This document shows, one piece after another, positions 38,101 to 45,168 of a DNA stretch of 64,000 bases (position 1 is the stretch's first letter; each line of letters begins with the position of its first letter). Both the position numbers and the translations under genes were made by a program. Under the pieces are notes generated by a model. The model made no database searches and had not been told where the DNA came from. It worked only from the letters and a program-made list of their open reading frames with translations. Origin of the DNA: Sterolibacterium denitrificans (GTDB lineage Bacteria; Pseudomonadota; Gammaproteobacteria; Burkholderiales; Rhodocyclaceae); NCBI RefSeq assembly GCF_900174485.1, contig NZ_LT837803.1, positions 2,433,305-2,497,304 on the forward strand, in the 5' to 3' direction.

Positions 38101-38952
38101 CCCGCCGCCGATCCGCCTTTCCGCCCGCGTCTCGATCTCGACGTCGAGGCCAATCTGGGCCGCCGCTTTCATTTCAACGGCGCGGGCCTCGGCAGCCGCC
38201 TGACGGGCACGCTGCGGGTCAACGCCGAAGGACGCGACATGCCGCGCGCCAGCGGCAGCATCCGCACCCAGGATGGCCGCTTCGAGGCTTACGGCCAGAC
38301 CCTGGAACTCGAACGCGGCATCCTCCGCTTCGACGGCCTGCTCGACAACCCCGGCCTCGACATCCGCGCCGTGCGCAAGGGGCTGAGCGTCGAACCCGGC
38401 GTGCAGGTCAGCGGCACGGTACAGAAACCGCGGGTCCGCCTGGTTTCCGATCCCGAACTGCCGGATACGGAAAAGCTGGCCTGGCTGGTGCTCGGCCATG
38501 GCGCAGAACAGATGGGCGTGGGCGATGCCACCACCCTGCTGGCGGCGGCCGGCGATCTGCTCGGCAACGATGCCGGCAATGTCATGCAGCAGATCCGCAA
38601 ATCCTTTGGCGTGGACGAAATCGGCATCCGCCAGGGCAGCCTGGATGGCCAGCGCCAGACGACCAGCCGCATCGCCGGCAACGGCAGTACATCCGCGGCG
38701 GCGACCGATCAACAGATTTTCACCGTCGGCAAGCGCCTGTCCTCGAACACGCTGCTGTCGTACGAGCAAATCCTCGGCAAGGCCGAGAGCATCGTCAAGC
38801 TGACGGTCAACCTCAGCCGGCGCATCGCCCTCATCGGCCGCGCCGGCAGCGACAATGCCCTCGACATTTTCTACACCATGAGTTTCGGCCAGCCGCCGAA
38901 GCCGAAGCAGGAGCCAAAGTCGGCGCCTGCCCGGGCCCCGGACGCAAGATAA
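35137..38952 (+). CDS. tamB: Translocation and assembly module protein TamB (DUF490)
   Basis: This 1271-residue protein has one N-terminal membrane anchor (about 7-28) and then a very long, regular beta-rich region full of Leu/Gln/Arg (LDLRDRRMQLLADASL and similar repeats). This is the hydrophobic-groove architecture of AsmA/TamB bridge proteins. The DUF490 C-terminal domain is clear (GSIRTQDGRFEAYGQTLELERG, PGVQVSGTVQKPRVRLVSDPELPD, YEQILGKAESIVKLTVNLSRRIALIGRAGSDN). A Pro/Lys-rich tail follows. It spans the periplasm between inner membrane and TamA and may carry phospholipids. It shares an operon with tamA. Confidence 0.94.
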   Translation: MQMPRLPLILCSALLCALLALAGGALWLVNSESGLQTTLNLLARYDGALHVEGARGRLLGPIDIARLRWQPGKGEGEDDLRLEIRHLHLDWSPRALLRTQRQRQLDIGQLRAERLTLHLPASDTPATLPDDLQLPLPVQIRQLALGELYLDERLLAQKLAARLSSDGQRHRLDALDFVRGAIGVKLSEAIQLDARPPFALQGKARIEGQLEMDAVDALDAQPHSFTLDIQASGTLERIALDIAANTIATTADTTAALNGQGSILLTPFAALPFASAQLRFGQLNPADWQADAPNARLDLSLDLAPQDAAIVGSFKLANQQPGPLDRQRLPLSSLSGKLHWQADQAQLTELHARLPGAGELTGRADWQGATQTLHLDLAARQLDASKIAGMLRPSRLAGSLGAELGRDRQSLRLDLRDRRMQLLADASLAERQLSIRQLRLQAGAAALQLHGELGLAAPRRFRLDGELRQFDPAQFMQLAQLPAAHLNARLQASGQLLPKPQVSAQFTLRDSQLARQPLAGHGALALAWPVISKADIALTAGNNHLRVLGNYGTADGRLSIDLDAPQLAAYGLEGGLTAQGELRGSLQQPRLNLQLDGKRLAWPEKFQLTGLNLQMDVGSRDDAPLDVKLALERLDLPGRAALLRQLQLQSSGRLAAHRLQASGNLAGGNRLQLLAEGGWSTSRQSWQGKLQEATLRSRERTRNFRLQQPAVLSVGMNERNWQIGPLTLAGDPLDWRATLQAASTGKQLQASLQAEGSRLGQLDASLQAAMLDPWSLDRTARWQGRLRSDISDLGWLAELIGEDWQSAGRLHGELQLGGTPQHPSGSGRLRGERLALQLPEQGLQLTDGELTAELQDDLLRIRRLAFDSPLQPAPRALLRSAPNEKTAIEALGARPGRLEISGEIPLASLDPDGARGQETSWLEVRLDRLGAWQRSDQWLLLSGDGRLSWQAGTLGARGQLRVDAGYWQLARGGTPRLSDDVTIVRTGAPAADPPFRPRLDLDVEANLGRRFHFNGAGLGSRLTGTLRVNAEGRDMPRASGSIRTQDGRFEAYGQTLELERGILRFDGLLDNPGLDIRAVRKGLSVEPGVQVSGTVQKPRVRLVSDPELPDTEKLAWLVLGHGAEQMGVGDATTLLAAAGDLLGNDAGNVMQQIRKSFGVDEIGIRQGSLDGQRQTTSRIAGNGSTSAAATDQQIFTVGKRLSSNTLLSYEQILGKAESIVKLTVNLSRRIALIGRAGSDNALDIFYTMSFGQPPKPKQEPKSAPARAPDAR

Positions 38953-39009
38953 GGCGCGCGCAAGCCGCCGCCCACAGGCTGGCCGCAGCATGAAACCTGA
39001 CGCATAAAT

Positions 39010-39038
39010 TTGACGCATACAGGCAGCTTCGTTAAGAT
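39010..39038 (+). promoter_or_regulatory. Sigma70-type promoter for mltD
   Basis: TTGACG (39010-39015), 17-bp spacer, TAAGAT (39033-39038). Five and four of six bases match consensus. The predicted transcript starts near 39045, which supports the ATG at 39070 over in-frame TTG 39010 and ATG 39037. Confidence 0.75.
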
Positions 39039-39069
39039 GCGCCGCTTCCCTGACGCTGCCCCTTGGGCC

Positions 39070-40662
39070 ATGACTTTTCCGCCCATCAAGCGCCCGATCC
39101 CGCCCCTGCTGTTTCGCTGCCTGCTGGTTTTCTGCGTGCTGCCCGCTGTCTCGCCCACGCACGCCGAATACGCAGGACGCATGCAGGCCGAGACCGGCAA
39201 GGCGCCCACGACGACTGCCATCCGTCTGCCGATCCAGCCAGCCGACACCCGGCTGCAGCTGGACGACGAGCTCGACATGACCGCTTCGGCTTCGGGCCCG
39301 GCCGGCTCATCGAGATTGGCCCCGCCCCCGCAGCGCCGGCTGGAGATACCGCTGCAGCGCAGCGTCCAGCCGGCCACCGATCTGCGCGCGATCAACAATC
39401 CGCCCCTGGAAATCCACGACACGTTTCCGCGCATCGAAAAGATCGACCTGACGATGCACCAGGAAGACCTCTGGCAGCGCGTGCGCAACGGCTTTTCCAT
39501 GCCCGACCTCGACAGTCCGCTGGTGGCCGATCGCCAGGCCTTTTATCTGAACCGCCCGGAAATGCTCAAGGAAATCCTGCGGCGCAGCCGGCGCTATCTC
39601 TACTTCATCGTCGGCGAACTGGAAAAACGCGGCATGCCGACCGAGCTGGCCCTGCTGCCGATGGTTGAAAGCGCCTACAACCCGATGGCCTATTCGCGCG
39701 CCCGCGCCGCCGGACTGTGGCAGTTCATTCCCTCGACCGGCAAGAACTACAGCCTGCAGCAGGACTGGTGGCATGATCAGCGCCGCGACATCATCGCCTC
39801 CACCGGCGCGGCGCTCGATTATCTGCAGAACATCTACGAGATGCACGGCGACTGGCATCTGGCGCTGGCTTCCTACAACTGGGGTGAATTCGCCGTCGCG
39901 CGCGCCATCGGACGCAATCAGGCCCAGGGCCTGCCCACCGACTACGCCAGCCTGCGGATGCCCGACGAAACGCGCTATTACGTGCCCAAGCTGCAGGCGC
40001 TCAAGAACATCATCGCCGAGCCGGCCCTGTTCGACATCGAGATCGATCCGATTCCCAACCAGGCCTATTTCGATACCGTCGACAAGCCCGCCAGCATGGA
40101 CGTCAGCCTCGCCGCCAAACTGGCCGAAGTCCCGCTCAATGAATTCATTGCGCTGAATCCCTCCTACAACCGGCCGGTGATGCCGGACAGCACGGACACG
40201 CCGATCATCCTGCCGACCGACAAGGTGGCGACTTTCCTGTTCAATCTCGAACGCCACGAGGCCAGCGAGAAACCCCTGAGCAACTGGACCACCCATGTGC
40301 TGCAAAAAGGCGAGTCGCTGGATCGCGTCGCGGCGCGCTTCCATATCGGCACGGCCCGTCTGCGGCAAATCAACGGCATCGGCGCGCGCACCCGCGTGCG
40401 TCCCGGCACCCGGCTGCTGGTACCCGGCTCGGGCACGCAACTGACGCAGGAAGTCCTGGATAGCCTCCACTCGTCACCCGCCGCCACCCAGGCGCCGCCG
40501 CGCAGCAAATCGCGCGCTGCCGGCAAGACCAAGGGCAAGAAAACAAAGGCCGCCGCCAAGAAATCCAAGAAGTCGTCCAAGGCAACGAAGGCCAAGACTA
40601 AGAGCAAGGGAACTTCCGCCGCTGCCAAGCGTCCGGCCAAGAAGCCGTCCGGCAAACGCTGA
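39070..40662 (+). CDS. mltD: Membrane-bound lytic murein transglycosylase D with Lys-rich tail
   Basis: This 530-residue exported enzyme cleaves peptidoglycan glycan strands, leaving 1,6-anhydromuramic ends. A signal sequence (about 12-32) is followed by a disordered part, then an SLT domain with catalytic Glu200 (LLPMVESAYNP) and AGLWQFIPSTG. One clear LysM domain lies near 407-452 (HVLQKGESLDRVAARFHIG through GTRLLVPG); E. coli MltD carries two. The last 55 residues are Lys/Ala/Ser-rich and histone H1-like, which is unusual for an envelope enzyme and may bind anionic wall polymers. No lipobox Cys is obvious. Confidence 0.92.
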   Translation: MTFPPIKRPIPPLLFRCLLVFCVLPAVSPTHAEYAGRMQAETGKAPTTTAIRLPIQPADTRLQLDDELDMTASASGPAGSSRLAPPPQRRLEIPLQRSVQPATDLRAINNPPLEIHDTFPRIEKIDLTMHQEDLWQRVRNGFSMPDLDSPLVADRQAFYLNRPEMLKEILRRSRRYLYFIVGELEKRGMPTELALLPMVESAYNPMAYSRARAAGLWQFIPSTGKNYSLQQDWWHDQRRDIIASTGAALDYLQNIYEMHGDWHLALASYNWGEFAVARAIGRNQAQGLPTDYASLRMPDETRYYVPKLQALKNIIAEPALFDIEIDPIPNQAYFDTVDKPASMDVSLAAKLAEVPLNEFIALNPSYNRPVMPDSTDTPIILPTDKVATFLFNLERHEASEKPLSNWTTHVLQKGESLDRVAARFHIGTARLRQINGIGARTRVRPGTRLLVPGSGTQLTQEVLDSLHSSPAATQAPPRSKSRAAGKTKGKKTKAAAKKSKKSSKATKAKTKSKGTSAAAKRPAKKPSGKR

Positions 40663-40695
40663 ACCACGAACCATCCGAACCATCCGCCACGCACC
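40663..40695. repeat. Short 9-bp repeat in the mltD-ABC gap
   Basis: ACCACGA, ACCATCCGA, ACCATCCGC, CACGCACCC: a degenerate 9-bp period in non-coding DNA, just before the AGGAG that serves the next gene. Confidence 0.5.
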
Positions 40696-40718
40696 CTCGG
40701 CAAGGAGAGGAGCACGCC

Positions 40719-42575
40719 TTGAAGCATCGGCAGCACTGGCAACGTTCCGCACGGCATTTCCTGCGCTGCCGCGGCTACCGGGATCATCTGGGTCGCCTCG
40801 GCCGTCTGCTGTGCCTGGCCGCAATGCTGCTGGCAGCGCCCATCTGGAGCACGGCCGGCATGGCGGCCGCCGATCCGGCCAAGGTGCTGCGTCTGTACTT
40901 CCCCGCCGCCGAAGATGGCTTCGACCCGGCCGCCTTTGCCAGCCTGTATTCCAACATCGTCAGCGAAGCCATCTTCGAGCGTCTGCTGACCTACGATTAC
41001 CTGGCGCGTCCGGCCCGACTCGTGCCCATGGTGGCCGAGACCCTGCCCGAAGTCAGCGCCGATGGCCGCACCTACACTTTCCGCCTGCGGAAGGGCATCC
41101 ACTTCACCCCCGACCCGGCCTTCAAGGGCCGGCCGCGCGAGCTGGTCGCCGAGGATTTCATCTACAGCTTCAAGCGCTTCATGGATCCGCAACTGCGCTC
41201 GCCCTGGCAGTTCATGCTCGAAGACAAGATCGTCGGCCTCGACGAACTGGCGGCCGAAGCGCGGAAAACAGGACGCTTCGACTACGACCGGCCGATCGCC
41301 GGACTGAGCGCGCCCGACCGCCACACCCTGCGCATCCAGCTCAAGGCGCCGGATCACAACTTCAGCTACATCATGGCGCACACGCCCTTCGGCGCGCTGG
41401 CGCGCGAAGTCGTCGAAGCCTATGGCAAGGAACTGATCGCCCATCCGGTCGGCACCGGCGCCTATCAGCTCAAGGAATGGAAGCGCCGCAACCGCATCGT
41501 GCTGACGGCCAATCCGGCTTATCGCGGCTTTACCTGGCACTTCGCGCCTTCGGCCGAAGCCGTGGATACGGAGATCATCCGCGCCATGCAGGGCAAGCCC
41601 ATGCCGCAGATCGGCCGCGTCGAGATCAGCATCATCGAAGAGCCGCAATCGGTCTGGCTGGCCTTCAAGAGCGGCCAGCTCGACGTGGTGAATGTGCCGC
41701 AGCAGTTCATCCGCGAGGCGCTGGAAGACGGCGAGCTGGCCGGCGAATTCCGCCGCCAGGGCATCCGCCTGTATCGCGCCACCGATCCGGAAATCACCTA
41801 CACCTTCTTCAACTTCAAGGATCCGCTCATCGGCGGTTTCGGCAAGGAAAAAATCGCCCTGCGCCGCGCCATCGCCATGGCCTACGATGTCGACGAGGAA
41901 ATCCGCGTCATCCGCCAGGGCCAGGCGATACGCGCGCAAATGCCCATCCCGCCCGGCGTGGTCGGCCACGACGCCGGCTATCGCTCCAGCATCCCCCACG
42001 ACCCGGCCCTGGCCAACGCCCTGCTCGACCGCTACGGCTACCGGCGCGGCGCCGACGGCTGGCGCACCCTGCCCGACGGCGCGCCGCTGCTGCTGCGCAT
42101 CCAGGGCGATGCCAGCGGCGCGGCACGGCAGTTCGACGAACTGTGGAAAAAATCGCTCGACCGCATCGGCATCCGCGTCGAGTTTCCCAAGAGCAATTTC
42201 GCCGACAACCTGAAAGCCGCCAAGTCCTGCAAGCTGCAGATGATGGGCGCGGCGTGGACGGCGGACTACCCGGACGGCGACAACTTCATGCAGAACTTCT
42301 ACGGCCCCAACCTCGGCCAGAGCAACAACGGCTGCTACCAGTCGCCGGCTTTCGACCGCCTTTACGAACAGGTCAGCAAGCTGCCGGATTCACCCGAACG
42401 CAACCGCCTGTTCGTGCAGATGAGCCGCCAGATGGAAGCCGACACCGCCATCTCCCTGCACGTCACCCGCCGCCGCACCCAACTGATCCGCCCCGGCCTG
42501 ACCGGCTACAAGAAACACCCCATCCTCCACGCGGAGTGGATGTACCTGGACATCGAACCGAAACGAGGCCGGTAG
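40719..42575 (+). CDS. Peptide ABC transporter substrate-binding protein (first copy)
   Basis: A 618-residue family 5 extracellular solute-binding protein: signal sequence (about 25-50, ending GMAAADPAK), then FDPAAFASLYSNIVSEAIFERLLTYDYL, LRKGIHFTPDPAFKG, HPVGTGAYQLKEW and DYPDGDNFMQNFYGPN, typical of OppA/DppA-like proteins. The start codon is TTG at 40719, supported by AGGAG six bases upstream. It is clearly homologous to the second copy at 43375; the pair keeps very similar segments such as TADYPDGDNFMQ. Its TAG stop lies inside the GTAG head of a REP hairpin. Confidence 0.92.
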   Translation: MKHRQHWQRSARHFLRCRGYRDHLGRLGRLLCLAAMLLAAPIWSTAGMAAADPAKVLRLYFPAAEDGFDPAAFASLYSNIVSEAIFERLLTYDYLARPARLVPMVAETLPEVSADGRTYTFRLRKGIHFTPDPAFKGRPRELVAEDFIYSFKRFMDPQLRSPWQFMLEDKIVGLDELAAEARKTGRFDYDRPIAGLSAPDRHTLRIQLKAPDHNFSYIMAHTPFGALAREVVEAYGKELIAHPVGTGAYQLKEWKRRNRIVLTANPAYRGFTWHFAPSAEAVDTEIIRAMQGKPMPQIGRVEISIIEEPQSVWLAFKSGQLDVVNVPQQFIREALEDGELAGEFRRQGIRLYRATDPEITYTFFNFKDPLIGGFGKEKIALRRAIAMAYDVDEEIRVIRQGQAIRAQMPIPPGVVGHDAGYRSSIPHDPALANALLDRYGYRRGADGWRTLPDGAPLLLRIQGDASGAARQFDELWKKSLDRIGIRVEFPKSNFADNLKAAKSCKLQMMGAAWTADYPDGDNFMQNFYGPNLGQSNNGCYQSPAFDRLYEQVSKLPDSPERNRLFVQMSRQMEADTAISLHVTRRRTQLIRPGLTGYKKHPILHAEWMYLDIEPKRGR

Positions 42576-42683
42576 GGGCAGACCCACGTGTCTGCCCAAC
42601 CCCACGCACCCACCCCAACCCACATACCACCTCCAACCCTATCCACCATCCCGACCAGGGCGAACACGTGGGTTCGCCCCTAC
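42572..42683. repeat. REP pair (BIME-like) upstream of the RAYT gene
   Basis: The left hairpin (42572-42597) has head GTAG and arms GGGCAGAC/GTCTGCCC around CCACGT. The right hairpin (42657-42683) is in inverse orientation with arms GGGCGAAC/GTTCGCCC around ACGTGG and ends CTAC. The two hairpins are inverted copies with compensatory stem changes (AG/CT versus GA/TC). The spacer is pyrimidine-rich. GTAG at the hairpin foot is the known signature of RAYT-linked REPs. Confidence 0.92.
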
Positions 42684-42727
42684 GGGGGTAACCACAACCT
42701 GCGCCGTCCAACGCATTCCCGATAACC

Positions 42728-43378
42728 ATGTCCTCCGTCCCACGACGTCGCCGCTCCTTGCGCCTGCCTGATTACGATTATGCGCAGGCGGGCATGTATT
42801 TCGTGACCATCTGCACCCAGCACCAGCGCTGTCTGTTTGGCGACGTGATCAATGGTGAAATGCAACTGAACGACGCCGGCAAAATGGTCATCGACTGGCT
42901 GGAAAAACTGCCCGGCAAATTCCCCGGCTTCACCTGCGACGCCATGGTGTGCATGCCCAACCACATCCATTTCATCCTCGACAACACCGGCGCCGTAGGG
43001 GCAGACCCATGTGTCTGCCCTGACCCATGTGTCTGCCCTGACCCATGTGTCTGCCCTGCTCAACCCGTCGGCCCTGACCCCAACCCACACCCCACCCAGG
43101 GCGAACACGTGGGTTCGCCCCTACCGGGGGTGGTGCAGTGGTTCAAGACCATGACCACCAACGCATATATCCGTGGCGTGAAACATTCGGGCTGGCCGGC
43201 GTTTGCGGGCAAACTGTGGCAGCGCAATTATTACGAACACATCATTCGCAACGAGGTGAGCTTGCTGGCAATCCGTACCTACGTGAAAAACAATCCCCTG
43301 CAATGGGAGCTGGATCGGCTCCACCCGTCCGCCTCATTCATCTCCTCCACCCCCTCCGTCGGAGGCTGCGCTCGATGA
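42728..43378 (+). CDS. REP-associated tyrosine transposase (RAYT) with in-frame REP insert
   Basis: This 216-residue Y1/HUH single-strand transposase reads RLPDYDYAQAGMYFVTICTQHQRCLFG. It has the HUH motif His79-Ile-His81 (CMPNHIHFIL) and the catalytic tyrosine region LWQRNYYEHIIRNE (Tyr168/169). RAYTs cleave and join REP hairpins at GTAG/CTAC. Between these two motifs, residues about 90-133 are encoded by a REP pair (42995-43124) and read VGADPCVCP, two more DPCVCP units, then GEHVGSPLPG. The frame stays open, so the protein may still work. The stop overlaps the ATG of the next gene, and the last 15 residues are translated from that gene's leader. It sits inside a peptide-transport operon. 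Confidence 0.93.
   Translation: MSSVPRRRRSLRLPDYDYAQAGMYFVTICTQHQRCLFGDVINGEMQLNDAGKMVIDWLEKLPGKFPGFTCDAMVCMPNHIHFILDNTGAVGADPCVCPDPCVCPDPCVCPAQPVGPDPNPHPTQGEHVGSPLPGVVQWFKTMTTNAYIRGVKHSGWPAFAGKLWQRNYYEHIIRNEVSLLAIRTYVKNNPLQWELDRLHPSASFISSTPSVGGCAR
42995..43124. repeat. REP pair inside the RAYT coding sequence
   Basis: The left hairpin (42995-43020) has the GTAG head and arms GGGCAGAC/GTCTGCCC; the loop reads CCATGT where the upstream copy has CCACGT. Two tandem 18-bp copies TGACCCATGTGTCTGCCC follow (43021-43038 and 43039-43056), then a pyrimidine-rich spacer sharing CCCCAACCCACA with the upstream element. The inverse right hairpin (43098-43124) ends in CTAC. Confidence 0.92.
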
Positions 43379-45168
43379 ATCGCGCCCTGCGCCGCTGCTG
43401 CCTGGCATTCTGCCTGCTGGCGCTTTGCGCGTTGCCGGCCGGCGCCCAGGAGGCGCCGAAAACCCTACGCTGGGTGTTCTCCGCCGCCGAGACCGGCTTC
43501 GATCCGGCCGGGGTGCATGATTACTACTCGAACACCATCATCGAGGCCATCCACGAGACGCTGCTGACCTACGACTACTTGGCGCGGCCGGCCAAGCTGG
43601 TGCCGCTGACGGCGGCCGCCATGCCTGAAGTCAGCGACGACGGCCTGACCTGGACCATCCGCTTGCGCCCCGGTATCCGCTTTGCGCCGGATCCGGCCTT
43701 CGACGGCAATCCGCGCGAGTTGGTCGCCGAGGATTACGCCTATTCGCTGAAGCGGCTGATCGATCCGCGCGTGCGCTCGGCGTATGCCTTCCTGGTCGAA
43801 GGCAAGTTCGTCGGCCTGGATGAGCTGGCCGCACAGGTGCAAAAGTCCGGACGCTTCGATTACGATGCGCGCATTCCCGGCATCGAGGCGGTCGACCGCC
43901 ATACCTTGCGCTTGCGTCTGAAGCAGGCCGAACCCAACCTGATCTATCTGCTGGCGTTCACCCAGACCAGCGCGCTGGCCCGCGAAGTCGTCGAGAAATA
44001 CGCCGACGGCAGCGGCCGGGTCATGGCCAACCCGGTGGGCACCGGGCCTTTCCGCCTGACGCGCTGGGTGCGCGGCGCGAAGATCGTGCTGGAGGCGAAT
44101 CCCGTCTATCGCGGCATGACCTGGAATTTCACGGCGGACGGCGATCCCGAGAACGCCGCCATCGTCCGCGCCATGCAGGGCAAGCGCCTGCCGGCCATCC
44201 AGCGCATCGAGGTCGCCGTCATGGAAGAGGATCAGTCGCGCTGGCTGGCCTTCCAGAACGGCGAGCTCGACGTGATGAACATGGACGGCCCGCTGGCGCC
44301 GCGCGCGCTCGATGGCGAACGCCTCAAGCCGGAGCTCGCCCGGCGCGGCGTCAAGCTGTCGCGGGTAGTCGATCCGGAGATCATCTATCACTACTGGCAG
44401 TGGAACGACCCGGTGGTCGGCGGCATGGGCAAGGCGCAGATCGCCCTGCGCCGCGCCATGGCCATGGCCTACGACGTTGCCGAGGAAATCCGCGTGGTGC
44501 GCAACGGCCAGGCGGTCGCCCTCGAATATCCCGTGCCGCCCGGCGTGGCCGGCCACGACCCGGCCTACCGCAGCAGCGTGCGCAAGGATCTGGCCACCGC
44601 CAATACCTTGCTCGATCGCTACGGCTATCGCAAGGCGGCCGACGGCTGGCGCCGGCTGCCCGACGGCAAGCCCTTCGCCATCCGCTATGCCAGCCGTCCC
44701 GATTCGACCGGCCGCCTGCAGGAGGAGATGTGGAAAAAAGCCTTCGACGCCCTGGCCATCCGCATGGAGTCGCAGAAGATGCCTTTCCCCGATCTCATCA
44801 AGCTGGAAAAGCAATGCAGGCTGCAGATGCGCAGCGCCGGCTGGATCGCCGACTATCCCGATGGCGACAACTTCATGCAGTTGCTCTACGGCCCGCGCAG
44901 CGGCCAGAGCAATGCCGGCTGCGTGCGCATGCCGGAATACGATCGCCTTTACGAGCAATCCAGACGCTTGCCCGCCGGCCCGGAGCGCGACCGCCTGTAT
45001 CATCGGATGACGCGCCTGATCGAGGTCTACGCGCCCTGGCGCATCAATCTCGCGCGCGTGCGCAACATGCTGATCCAGCCGCAGGTGATCGGCTATCGCA
45101 AGCATCCCATCCTCCATGCCGAATGGCTGTACATGGACATCGACAACGACAAGGTAGCCGCCCGATGA
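43375..45168 (+). CDS. Peptide ABC transporter substrate-binding protein (second copy)
   Basis: A 597-residue family 5 solute-binding protein with a signal peptide (MNRALRRCCLAFCLLALCALPAGAQEA). Hallmarks are FDPAGVHDYYSNTIIEAIHETLLTYDYL, LRPGIRFAPDPAFDG, NPVGTGPFRLTRW and DYPDGDNFMQLLYGP. It is a paralog of the protein at 40719. GGAGG at 43361-43365, inside the end of the RAYT gene, is its ribosome-binding site, and the ATG overlaps the RAYT stop (ATGA). The stop again overlaps the next start. Confidence 0.93.
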   Translation: MNRALRRCCLAFCLLALCALPAGAQEAPKTLRWVFSAAETGFDPAGVHDYYSNTIIEAIHETLLTYDYLARPAKLVPLTAAAMPEVSDDGLTWTIRLRPGIRFAPDPAFDGNPRELVAEDYAYSLKRLIDPRVRSAYAFLVEGKFVGLDELAAQVQKSGRFDYDARIPGIEAVDRHTLRLRLKQAEPNLIYLLAFTQTSALAREVVEKYADGSGRVMANPVGTGPFRLTRWVRGAKIVLEANPVYRGMTWNFTADGDPENAAIVRAMQGKRLPAIQRIEVAVMEEDQSRWLAFQNGELDVMNMDGPLAPRALDGERLKPELARRGVKLSRVVDPEIIYHYWQWNDPVVGGMGKAQIALRRAMAMAYDVAEEIRVVRNGQAVALEYPVPPGVAGHDPAYRSSVRKDLATANTLLDRYGYRKAADGWRRLPDGKPFAIRYASRPDSTGRLQEEMWKKAFDALAIRMESQKMPFPDLIKLEKQCRLQMRSAGWIADYPDGDNFMQLLYGPRSGQSNAGCVRMPEYDRLYEQSRRLPAGPERDRLYHRMTRLIEVYAPWRINLARVRNMLIQPQVIGYRKHPILHAEWLYMDIDNDKVAAR

